DNA of 64,000 nucleotides from CAWATZ01 sp963784995 (GTDB lineage Bacteria > Planctomycetota > Planctomycetia > Gemmatales > Gemmataceae): contig CAWATZ010000012.1 in assembly GCA_963784995.1 (NCBI GenBank), positions 310,001-374,000 on the forward strand, read 5' to 3'. Below, in pieces: positions 9,925 to 18,332 of the stretch (positions are counted from its first letter, which is position 1; the number at the start of each line of letters is the position of its first letter). The position numbers and the translations under genes were made by a program. The notes below the pieces were generated by a model. The model worked only from the letters and a program-made list of their open reading frames with translations. It did no database searches and was not told the DNA's origin.

Positions 9925-12384
9925 TCAGTGGTTAAAGAGAAATTCCCGGCTATTGAGCAGCGCCCAGAGGAGGTCCTCGGCCGCTTTCTGCGTATTGCCC
10001 ACCTTGGCGAAATGCTGGCTGATCGTGGCCTGCTCCTGCTCGGTGGGGAATCGGCAAACGCCCAGGAGAAACAGTTCCTCAATCAGCTGTTTCTCGGTGA
10101 TGCCGGCCGTCTTGACCAGGCGGGCGACAACGCCATTGGGGTCGGAGAGGCGCTTGGCCATGGAGCCCGAGTTGATCAGGTGCAGGGCGTGGACCAGCGA
10201 GGCTTCCTCGGTGCGTTCGCAGGTGCAGCTGGATTCGCCACGCGGCCGGCCAAACAGGTCAAGCATCTCCGCGGACATGACCCGGTCGGGCAGCTGCGAC
10301 GCTCGCACGCCGCCGACCGGCAAGGCGACCCCGCTGACGCCGGGCACCCGCGACCGGAAAGTCTCCCGGACGCCGGTGATCTGGCTGAACGTGTCCAGCA
10401 TTTGCTCGGCCGACAACCGGCGCGGCACGTTGTGCGAGAAGTTCACCCGATCGCCGGCGTTGGTCGGGTTGGTGCGCGAGGCCAACTGATACGTCCTGGA
10501 ATTGAGGATGGTCCGCAGTAGGTACTGCTCGTCGTAACCGTGTTCAATGAAATCCCTGGCGAGAGCGTCGAGCAGCGGCGCGTTCAGCGGCGGATTACTG
10601 GAACGGATGTCGTCCACCGGGTCGATCAGGCCCCGGCCGAGCAGGTGGCTCCAGAGCCGATTGACCGTGGCCCGTGCCAGGTAAGGATTGTCCTTGCTGG
10701 TCAACCAGCGGGCCAGTACTTGCCGGGCGTCCTGGCCGGCGCCGACCTTGATGCTGGCACCGTCGAGGAACTTCGGATCGAGCACCTCGCCTGTGGTGGA
10801 GTGCCGGGCCTGGGCGGCCGTCTCACCGCAAAAGATCACCTGGTCTTCGCGGCGCGGGCCGGCCTTCCGGCCGACCTGGCTGAAGAAAGCGGCGAAGCCG
10901 TAGTAATCCTTCTGCACCCATTTCTCGAAGGGGTGGTCGTGACAGCGGGCGCACTGCAAGCGGATGCCGAGAAACACCTGCGTGGTCGCCTCGGTGGCGT
11001 CCTCGGTGGTGCTGAACACGCGCCAGAAGTTGGCCGGCGGGTTCTGATCGGTGCTGCCGCTCGCGGTCAGGATCTCGGTGACAAAGCGGTCAAACGGCTT
11101 GTTGGCCGCGATGCTGTCGCGAATCCAGCGGTAAAAGCCCCAGGTGCCCTTGTCGCGCAGCAGGTCAAAGCGGAGGCGGAACAGGTCGGCCCATTTCTGA
11201 GCCCAGAACTCCGCATGCTCGGGCCGACCCAGCAGTTCGTCGATCTTGCGAGCGCGCTTCTTCGGGTCCTTGTCGGCCAGGAAGGCCCGCACCTCGGCCG
11301 GGGTCGGCGGCAGGCCGATCAGGTCGTAATGGACCCGGCGCAGGAACTCGACGTCGCTGCTGAGGTCAGAGGGCAGGATCTGCATCGAGCGCAGCTTGGC
11401 GTTGACCAGCTTATCGACGAAGTTGACCTCGGGCGGATCGGTCCAGACGAAGTTTGGATCGTACTTGAGGATGATCGCGTTGCTGACGGCAACCAGTGAG
11501 GCGTAGCGGACCATGATCGCCGCTTCGCCCTTGGCCAGCAGTTTGAGCTTGCCGCTCTCCTCCGGCACGGCGGCGAGTTCGTTGCTGGAGGAGTACCGGC
11601 AATCGCGGGTCACGTCGCGGACGCTGCCGTCGCTGAAGTGGGCCCGGACCAGCAGTTGCTGCTCCTCTCCCGGCTGGGCAAAGGTGCGGACCGCGGGAGA
11701 GACCTCCACGCGAATCGGCCTGGGAGCGGCGGCCAGGTCGGATTTGGCCCCCTCGGCGACCCAGCGGCGAAGAACCTCGGCGTAAGGACTCTGGGAGTCG
11801 AAGCGTTTGCCGCCCTCGTGCGGAGACTGGCCGGTCGGCTTGAGCAGCAGCAGGCTCTGGCCGGGGTCCAGGAGGTTGAGGCGGCGGCTGGCGTTGCCGC
11901 GGGTCAGGGTCAGATAGTCCGTGGCCGGGTCGTAGCCGCGGAGCGAGACCTTGAACCCCTTCTTGCCCGAGGCCGATCCGTGACAGGCGCCGCTGTTGCA
12001 GCCCGCCTTGGCCAGCAGCGGCATCACGTCGTTGGCGAAGCTGACCGGCCGCTTCGCGACCGACGCCACCGTGACGTTGGCCAAAGCAGTCGTCTTGCCG
12101 TTGACGATGCGGATCACCGTCTCACCCACACCCACCGGCCGGACCATCCCATCCGGGCCGACTGTCGCGATGGCGGGGTTGGCGGATTCAAAGCGGATCA
12201 GCCGGGTCACGTCGAGGACGGTGCCGTCGGAGCGCTTGCCGGTGACGAGCAGCCGCTGCTCGTCGCCGGCGTGGGTCAGGGTCAGGCGAGCGGGCTCAAC
12301 GGTGAGGCTCAACGGTTCCTGGGCGGAGACAAAGGTTGAGCCGAGCGGTGCGGCAACCAGGGCCAGCAAGAAGGAGAAACGCAT
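9925..12384 (-). CDS. DUF1549/DUF1553 planctomycete cytochrome-like surface protein
   Basis: 819 residues, intact. ATG at 12382-12384 with GGAGG about ten bases upstream; the longer reading frame upstream reads through a promoter-like box and is rejected. A signal peptide (MRFSFLLALVAAPLGSTFVSA) precedes a Big_2-like Ig domain (~22-95), a heme-type motif CNSGACHG (~128), a second Ig-like domain (~215-300), the PSCyt2/DUF1549 domain with CARCH in LQCARCHDHPFEKW (~475) and a C-terminal DUF1553 domain ending in LLWALLNSREFLFNH. These families are abundant in planctomycetes; their biochemical role is not established and a secreted redox function is only suggested by the heme motifs. A paralogue lies at 14109-16835. 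This copy contains no palindromic element, which makes it a good reference for its damaged paralogue. Confidence 0.92.
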   Translation of the reverse strand: MRFSFLLALVAAPLGSTFVSAQEPLSLTVEPARLTLTHAGDEQRLLVTGKRSDGTVLDVTRLIRFESANPAIATVGPDGMVRPVGVGETVIRIVNGKTTALANVTVASVAKRPVSFANDVMPLLAKAGCNSGACHGSASGKKGFKVSLRGYDPATDYLTLTRGNASRRLNLLDPGQSLLLLKPTGQSPHEGGKRFDSQSPYAEVLRRWVAEGAKSDLAAAPRPIRVEVSPAVRTFAQPGEEQQLLVRAHFSDGSVRDVTRDCRYSSSNELAAVPEESGKLKLLAKGEAAIMVRYASLVAVSNAIILKYDPNFVWTDPPEVNFVDKLVNAKLRSMQILPSDLSSDVEFLRRVHYDLIGLPPTPAEVRAFLADKDPKKRARKIDELLGRPEHAEFWAQKWADLFRLRFDLLRDKGTWGFYRWIRDSIAANKPFDRFVTEILTASGSTDQNPPANFWRVFSTTEDATEATTQVFLGIRLQCARCHDHPFEKWVQKDYYGFAAFFSQVGRKAGPRREDQVIFCGETAAQARHSTTGEVLDPKFLDGASIKVGAGQDARQVLARWLTSKDNPYLARATVNRLWSHLLGRGLIDPVDDIRSSNPPLNAPLLDALARDFIEHGYDEQYLLRTILNSRTYQLASRTNPTNAGDRVNFSHNVPRRLSAEQMLDTFSQITGVRETFRSRVPGVSGVALPVGGVRASQLPDRVMSAEMLDLFGRPRGESSCTCERTEEASLVHALHLINSGSMAKRLSDPNGVVARLVKTAGITEKQLIEELFLLGVCRFPTEQEQATISQHFAKVGNTQKAAEDLLWALLNSREFLFNH

Positions 12385-12739
12385 ACGTGACGCTGCCTCC
12401 AGGGGCACAGCTCCCGCGGGAGCGAGGTAGGTCCGAACAAGCGGAGGGCCGCCGGGGTAAGCCGGTTGGCGGCGCGGCAGGGGGTATCCGGGTGGATTAT
12501 AGCGGCTGGCGGTGGGGTGTGCGAGGGAAAAATGAAAAGGCGACAAGACAACAAGACAAGACAATGCTCCCGGGGTGGGCGCCATCCGTCCCAGGCGAGG
12601 AACTGCCGCAACGGCCTGTGAGAGTGCAGCAGCCAGTCCGCCGCGGCCTTTCGTCGAGAACGCAACTCCCCCGGACGATTGCCTGAAGCCCAGGAGCAAG
12701 AGGAACACCAGGGGCCGTTTGCTGCCGTCCCCTCCCCGG
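12385..12739. other. Intergenic region between two surface-protein operons
   Basis: 355 bases between the stop of the DUF1501 gene and the start of the DUF1549 gene on the same strand. It contains one copy of the repeated promoter-like box (12481-12532) and, upstream of it on the minus strand, a short TTGTC-type tandem repeat (about 12540-12565). No ORF with coding character was seen. It most likely holds the promoter and ~110-base leader of the downstream operon. Confidence 0.6.
12481..12532 (-). promoter_or_regulatory. Promoter-like box, copy 1
   Basis: Read on the minus strand: a T-tract, TTTCCCTCGCACACCCC, about 17 bases, then TATAAT (12496-12501), then CCACCCGGATACCCC. The same arrangement recurs at 20586-20637 and 24501-24547. 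TATAAT is a perfect sigma-70 -10 element; the TCGCAC at the -35 distance is not a consensus -35. It would start a transcript about 105 bases before the DUF1549 gene. Confidence 0.6.
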
Positions 12740-14096
12740 CTACACCAGCTCAGCGATCGGTTCGCCGTGCGGCAGGATTGGGATGGGCCGGCCCGCGTTA
12801 TCGAGGAACGTCTGCCGGACGTCGATGCCCAGGTTCTTGTAGACCGTGGCCCAGACGTCATTGGGATGGAGCTTGCGGTCCCTGGGTCGCTCGCCCTTGT
12901 TGTTGGTCGAGCCGATCACCTGACCGACCTTCAACCCGCCCCCCGCCAGCAGGACCGACATGCTGCTGGGCCAGTGGTCCCGGCCGCCGTTGTTGTTGAC
13001 CCTTGGCGTCCGGCCAAACTCCCCCAGCACCACCACGGTCACCTTCCGGTCCAGGCCGCGCTCGCACAGGTCCTCGATCAGGGCAGTCACCGCTGCATCA
13101 TAGGCCGCGGCCCGTTTCTGCATCGCTTCCTTGACCTTGCCGTGGTCGTCCCAGCCGCCCAGGTGGACACTGACAAAACTGACACCCGCCTCAACCAGCC
13201 GCCGCGCCAGCAGACAGCCCTGCCCCCAGGCAAAACCCTGGGGCACCATCTCGCCGTACTTTTCCCGGGACCTCGGCGCTTCCAGGTTCAGGTCCATTGC
13301 CTCCCGCGCCTTCTTCCCGGTGACCATCTCGAAGGCCTGGCGCGTGAACGCATCCATGCCCTCCATCATGCCGCTGGCGTCAGCGTCGCGTCGAAAACGG
13401 TCGAACGTGGCCAGCAGCGCCTTGCGGTTTTGCAGCCGCTGCAGGGTCAGCTCCGTGGGCAGCTGCAGGGCTTTGGGACCGTCCTTGGGATTGACGCCAT
13501 AGGGATTGTAAGCCGCTCCCAGGTAGGCCGCTCCCGTGTCGCCGCCGCTGCCGCACGCCTGCGTGCGCCGGCAGGCCGTCGGCGCTGGGAACGCAGACGT
13601 AGGAAGGCAAGCTGCGGGCTTCCCTCTCGCGCACCCTGGCGATCACCGAGCCGATCGACGGATAGAGCAGGGAGCCCTCATTGGTGTTGGGTGGATGGGG
13701 GTAACCCGTCAGCAGGTTCTTGGTGGCACTGCCGTGGCCCGATTCATTGTGAGTGCAGGAGCGGACGAGCACCAGCTTGTCGGCGATCTTCGCATGCCGG
13801 GGCAGGACCTCACAGACCTGAATGCCCGGGACGCTGGTGGCGATCGGCTTGAAGGGACCGCGATACTCTTCGGGAGCGTCCGGCTTGGGATCGTAGGTCT
13901 CGAACTGGGTTGGGCCGCCGTTGCACCAGATGAGGATGGCGGCCGTGTCACTCGCTGCCTTCTCAGGCGATCCTTGGGCGGCGCGCAGACGCAGCAGCTC
14001 CGGCAGCGTCAGGGCGCCCAGCACGCCAATCCGCAGCAGGCCCCGACGGGTGACGCCGTCGCGGGACCGAGAAGGTTGACCGTTTATCGTCAGCAT
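12740..14096 (-). pseudogene. DUF1501 secreted protein, frame broken at a palindromic element
   Basis: Start ATG at 14094-14096 (GGAG eight bases upstream), followed by a Tat-like leader (TRRGLLRIGVLGALTLP). DUF1501 landmarks are present: IWCNGGPTQFETYDPKPDAP, VLVRSCTHNESGHGS, then in a second frame MMEGMDAFTRQAFEM, GVSFVSVHLGGWDDHG, VVVLGEFGRTPRVNNNGGRDHWP and the C-terminal DVRQTFLDNAGRPIPI. The switch of frame falls at a family-A palindromic element (13551-13579), after SYVCVPSAD; past it the expected text GDTGAAYLGAAYNPYGVN resumes in another frame. DUF1501 proteins resemble the alkaline phosphatase/sulfatase superfamily and usually pair with DUF1549/1553 proteins, as here (12 bases upstream on the same transcript). 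The span is not a multiple of three. Confidence 0.85.
13551..13579. repeat. Family-A REP-like element (short form), in DUF1501
   Basis: The unit is CGCACGCCTGCGTGCG (a hairpin of CGCACGC / GCGTGCG) followed by CCGGCAGGCC. It sits inside the DUF1501 gene exactly where the reading frame changes. Confidence 0.75.
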
Positions 14097-14497
14097 GGAA
14101 CGCTCCGATCAATGGTTGAACAGGAACTCCTTGGTGTTCAGCAGGGCCCAGAGAAGGTCCTCGTAGGGCCACTGCTGAGTCTGCTGCTTCGGCCCGCTCC
14201 GGCGAGCGGCTGCTTCCTGGGTCAGGAAGTCCGTGGCCGCCTTCCCTTCCTCCAGTGTCGGCGGGCGGGCGTAAACCCAGAGGAAGAGTTCCTTGACCTT
14301 CTCGGCTGGGGGCCGTTTGTCGGCGGCCAGCAGTCCCGCTCGGGAACGGGTCTGCTTCAGCTTGCCGTGCATTTCCGGCGAGCTGAGCAGGAGCAGACTT
14401 TGCGCCAGGGTCGCCGAGGTGGTCCGTTCGCATTCGCAGGCGCTGGCCCGGCTGGGCTTGCCGAACGTCTCCAGGAAGGGCGTCGCTCCCTGCTCGT

Positions 14498-14563
14498 CCG
14501 CACGCCTGCGTGCGCCGGCAGGCCGGCGGCCCGCACGCCTGCGTGCGCCGGCAGGCCGGCGGC
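14498..14563. repeat. Family-A element, 33-base tandem duplication
   Basis: Two exact 33-base copies (14498-14530 and 14531-14563) of the short element: CGCACGCCTGCGTGCG plus CCGGCAGGCCGGCGG. In the minus-strand gene they read GLPAHAGVRA twice, replacing the expected GLPAGTRA-like segment. Confidence 0.8.
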
Positions 14564-15206
14564 CCGATAGCGGGTCGGCACCGCGGTCACCTGATCGACC
14601 GCGTCGAGCAGCACCTCCGCCGGCAGTCGTTTCGGATAATAGCGGGCGAAGTTCTGCCTGTCTTTCTGGTTGTGCGCGTTGGGCGTACTCGAAAGCTGGT
14701 AGGTCTTGCTGGTGCAGATGGTCCGGACCAGGTGCTTGAGGTCGAAGCGGTGTTCGATGAAGTCCTTTGTCAGTGCATCCAGGAGGGCGGGATTGCGGGG
14801 CGGGTTGCTGACGCGCATGTCGTCGATGGGATCGACAATCCCCCGACCCAGGAAATGCGCCCAGTAGCGGTTGACCAGGGCGCGCGCCAGGAAGGGGTTG
14901 TCCGGTGCGGTCATCCAGCGTGCCAGCTCCTCGCGCGGGTCGTTGCCGGGAGCGATGGCCACTTCCTTGCCATCCAGGGGCCGGGGGTTGAGGTAGTCCT
15001 TGCCCTGCGGATTGGCCACCTTCCCCTCCCGGGCAATGCCCAGGGTCTTCAATCCCCGACCATCCTTCGGCACGTTGGTCTTCAGGTCCACCAGCCGCAC
15101 GTGGGCAAAGAAAGCGGCCAGGCCCCAGTAGTCGTCCTGGCTCCACTTCTCGTAGGGGTGGTGATGGCACTGGGCGCACTGCAGGCGTGTGCCGAGGAAG
15201 GCCTGG

Positions 15207-15259
15207 GCCCAAGCGCAGGCCGGCCTGCCGGCCAGAGCGCACGCAGGCGTGCGTCGGCC
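15207..15259. repeat. Family-A element (long form) in the second DUF1549 gene
   Basis: Plus-strand order: GCCCAAGCGCAGGCCGGCC, TGCCGGCC, AGAGCGCACGCAGGCGTGCG. It therefore has a palindrome (GCAGGCCGGCCTGC) followed by a second hairpin (CGCACGC / GCGTGCG). It lies between codons for TLLAD and QAFLGTRL. Confidence 0.75.
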
Positions 15260-16113
15260 AGCAGCGTCGGCGTCTTGACCACGTGATACCATCCGACCGC
15301 CGGCTCAGCGCCCTCGCCGACCACGTTCCCTTTTGCCGTCAGGACCTCGCGGACAAACTGGTCGTAAGGCTTGTTCTTCTGGAGGCTATCGCGAATCCAG
15401 GTGTGGAACGCGACCGTGCGGGCGCTGCTTCCTCCCAGACCGACGATTCCGCTGCGTCGATTGCGCAGGATGTCGCTCCATTTGAGGGCGAAGTAGCTGG
15501 CGTAGGCTGGCCGGCCCAGCAGCTCATCGACCAGCTGCTCGCGTTTCTTCGGGTCGGTGCTTGCCAGGAACTTCTCCACCTCGGCCGCGGTTGGCAGCGT
15601 GCCGGTGACGTCCAGGGATGCCCGGCGCAGGAACTCGCTGTCCGTACACAGCGCCGAGGGAGGGACGCCGAGCAGTTTCAGCCGGGCGAAGACGTGGTCA
15701 TCGATGAAGCTGGCCGGGGTCGGCTGGGGGTATTGTTCCAGCGGTGTCTGCTGCGGGATCGTCGCCCGGAAGACGGCCACGTGTCCGAGATAGCGCACCA
15801 TGATGGCACCCTCGCCGGGCAGGTCCCGGGTTTCGACCAGGCCGGTCGCGCTCACGCCGGCAGTCTCCGGGTCGTTGCTGGCATATTCGGCCTGCGGGGT
15901 CACGTCCCGCACCCACTGCGTGGGTACCCGGCCGTCGCTGTACCGGGCCAAGACGGCGATCTGCTGGCCGGAGCTTCGGGCCACCAGGCGCTGTTCGGGG
16001 ACGACGGTGATGCCCACCACCCGGGGGTCCGCGTCGCTGCCGAAGGGCATCCCGGCACGAATCCGGCGCAGCAACAGCCGGTGGTCGCGAGAACCGGCTT
16101 GCAGACGCTTGCC

Positions 16114-16163
16114 GCCCCAAGCGCAGGCCGGCCTGCCGGCCGGAGCGCACGCAGGCGTGCGGG
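16114..16163. repeat. Family-A element (long form) in the second DUF1549 gene
   Basis: Nearly identical to the copy at 15207-15259 and in the same orientation (CCAAGCGCAGGCCGGCC ... GGAGCGCACGCAGGCGTGCG). It splits the conserved PHGGGKRL segment. Confidence 0.75.
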
Positions 16164-16727
16164 ATGGCCCCGGTCGGTTTGAGCAGCAGCAGGCTGGCCT
16201 CCGGCGCTGCCGGAGGCACGCGCCGGCCGCGACCCTCCCTGGTGAGCGACTGGTAATCGAGCTGCGGCTCGAAGCCCAGGAGCGACAATCGGAAGCCATT
16301 CTGGCCGCTGGCCTTGCCATGACAGGCGCCCGCATTGCAGCCCAGCTTGCTGAAGATCGGTACGATCTGGTTGCTGAAGTTGATCGGCCGCTCCTGCTCG
16401 GCCCCTTCGATGGTCACAGCCACTTTGACGGTCTGACCCTGCGCCTCGGCCGTGACCTCGGTGGTTCCGCTCTTGAGCCCGACGAGCAAGCCCCCCGCCT
16501 CGATCCGGACAACAGCAGGGTCAGCAACACGCCAGACAACGTCTCGCGTCAGGTCGCGGTTGCCGCCGTTGGCGAAGAGACCGGTGACAACCAGCTGCCG
16601 GACCTGGTCCGCCCCGCGCAGGGCCACCCGGTCCGGCTCTGCGGTCAAGGCCTTCAAGGCCCCCGAGCCGATCACGAGCGTCGGTTCCTCGGCCGCGAGT
16701 CGCGATCCGCTGCCCAGGATGCCCAGC

Positions 16728-16799
16728 AAGCCTGCTTGCGCTCCGGGCTGCACGCCTGCGTGCAGGCACGCAGGAGGGCCGGCCTGCGCTTCGGGCTAG
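16728..16799. repeat. Family-A composite element in a signal peptide
   Basis: A compound of related half-units (CAAGCCTGCTTGCGCTCCGG, CACGCCTGCGTGC, GGCCGGCCTGCGCTTCGG). It lies inside the signal-peptide codons of the second DUF1549 gene and changes the frame. Confidence 0.65.
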
Positions 16800-17044
16800 C
16801 AGCGGCAGCAACGTGAAACAGTTACCGGTCCGCATCGTCAGTCCCCCCAACCGACTTTGTCCCGTCCCAACCGACGCGAGTCGTTAGCCCAGCCCTGCCA
16901 GCGTCCCGGTGCTGAGGCCAAACTCCTTGCGCTCGAGGCCGGCCAGGTGCAGCAGCGTCAGCCACAGGTTGGCCAGTGGGACGCCGCTGTTGGAGTCTTT
17001 CCTGTCCTTGCCGTAATACGCAATCTGTCGGCCCGTCCTGGGCA

Positions 17045-17082
17045 GCCGGCCTGCCGGCGCACGCAGGCGTGCGTGGCCGGCC
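17045..17082. repeat. Family-A element, in frame in DUF1552
   Basis: GCCGGCCTGCCGGC followed by GCACGCAGGCGTGCG and TGGCCGGCC. It is read in frame by the DUF1552 gene as ARLRAPAGRLPRTG, adding residues without breaking the frame. Confidence 0.7.
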
Positions 17083-18147
17083 AGCAGGCAGGCGACGTCC
17101 TTGAGACCGTGCCCGGGCCAGCCGTGGCCATTGCCCCCGTTGTTCGTGGAGCCGTAGACGACGATGCTGTGGTCCAGCAAGGAGCCGTCGCCCTCGCGGA
17201 TCGAGGCGAGCTTTTGCAGCAGGTAGGCCAGCTGCTCCACGTACCAGCGGTCCATGGCCTGGATCATGGCCAGGGTCGGTTTGGGGTCGTGCGTGCAACT
17301 ATGGTGGCCGTAACCCAGGTACTTGGCCGGCACCTGCCCGGCAAACTGGCTCTTGTCGATGCCGAAATCGTTCAGCGTCCGCGCATAGGTGGTTCCCGCC
17401 GTCCCCTCGGTCTCATCGCCCAGGGCGCAGGTGATGACGCGGGTGAAGTCGGTCTGGAAGGCCACGACTATCAGGTCGAGCATCAGCCGGACGTAGGCCC
17501 GCAGGTTCGGGGGCGGTTGCTCCGGCAGCGCCAGCGGCGGGGCCGGCCGTTTGCTGGCGCCCTGGGCGAAGACCGCCATCTGCCTTTCCAGCGACCGCAC
17601 CGATTCGAGGTACTCCTCCAGCCGGCCCTGGTCCGCCCGGCCCAGTTTGGCCTTCAGCGTCCGGGCGTCCTCGGCGACCACGTCGAGGATGCTCTTGCGG
17701 TTGCGGTCCTCGCGGGCATCGCCGAACATCCGGGCGAAGACGTCCCTCGGGTCGGTCTCCGCTCCCAGGGGGACGCCCGGGGCTCGCCAGGAAAGGAACA
17801 GGGCGTGCATCAGGCTGCCGACCTTGTTGCAGCTCAGCTCCAGCGACTTCTGCCGGGCGCCATCGCTCAGCCTGGGAGCCAGTACCTGGTCCACCGTGAC
17901 GTCCGTCTCGGCGCCCCAGGCGTCGGCCTTGCCGCGCGAAGCGCCGCTGAGCCACAGACAGGCCGAGCGATTGTGCCCGGATGCTGGGTGTGGCCTGCCG
18001 TTGAGGCCGTCCAGGATCAGCAGGTGTTCCTTGACCGGCTCCAGCGGCTGCAGCGTGGGCGTCAGTTTCATCTCCTGGCCCGCTCCCGTGACTCCCTTCC
18101 AGGCGCTGGTCTCGGCCCCGAGCGGATGATACGTGAACACCGTGCGC

Positions 18148-18201
18148 AGCAAGCCTGCTTGCCTCCGGCCGGCAGGCCGGCCTGCGCTTCGGGCTTGCTC
18201 G
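18148..18201. repeat. Family-A element (long, opposite orientation) in DUF1552
   Basis: AGCAAGCCTGCTTGCCTCCGG followed by CCGGCAGGCCGGCCTGCGC and TTCGGGC. It is the long form in reverse orientation with an AAGC variant hairpin, at the frame break after the DUF1552 leader. Confidence 0.72.
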
Positions 18202-18332
18202 GCGGGCTCGCCAGCGCCCGGAGCGGCTGCATCGCTTCCAGCCAGGGCAGCGCCAGCGCCGCCCCAACCCCGCGCAGAACTGTTCGCCGAGATCCGTGCC
18301 AGCTCTTGCTCATCGTTGGTTCTCCTCCGAGG

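Larger units (their letters stand above)
14109..16835 (-). pseudogene. Second DUF1549/DUF1553 protein, broken at four palindromic-element sites
   Basis: Paralogue of 9925-12384. Start ATG at 16833-16835 (G-rich site upstream), signal peptide beginning MRTGNCFTLLPLLA and continuing, after an element, as LLGILGSGSRLAAEEP. Then an Ig-like region, heme-type CNAGACHG, KPTGAIPH / GGKRLQ, the DUF1549 domain with FLGTRLQCAQCHHHPYEKW, and DUF1553 ending LLWALLNTKEFLFNH. Family-A elements interrupt it in the signal peptide (16728-16799), between AIPH and GGKR (16114-16163), between TLLAD and QAFLG (15207-15259) and within the expected GLPAGTRA region (14498-14563). At each the frame changes. The intact paralogue shows no such inserts at the matching places. 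Either recent element insertion has killed the gene or the consensus is wrong there. Confidence 0.85.
16884..18313 (-). pseudogene. DUF1552 secreted protein, frame broken at a palindromic element
   Basis: Start ATG at 18311-18313 with GGAGGAG upstream; 19 bases after the stop of the preceding gene. The N-terminus MSKSWHGSRRTVLRG is the typical twin-Arg-like DUF1552 leader (GAALALPWLEAM). After SPPSKP a family-A element (18148-18201) shifts the frame; the protein continues as LRTVFTYHPLGAETSAWKG through HLLILDGLNGRPHP, VDQVLAPRL, DPRDVFARMFGD and the end GHGWPGHGLKDVACLLAG...ANLWLTLLHLAGL. A second element (17045-17082) is read in frame near the C-terminus. DUF1552 genes usually accompany DUF1587/1592 genes, as here. 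The family's function is not established. The span is not a multiple of three, in keeping with one frame break. Confidence 0.87.

Noticed and set aside
13551..18201. Repeated short palindromes considered as a CRISPR array
   Set aside because: Spacing is irregular, the copies lie inside genes, orientation varies and there are no unique spacers of constant length.
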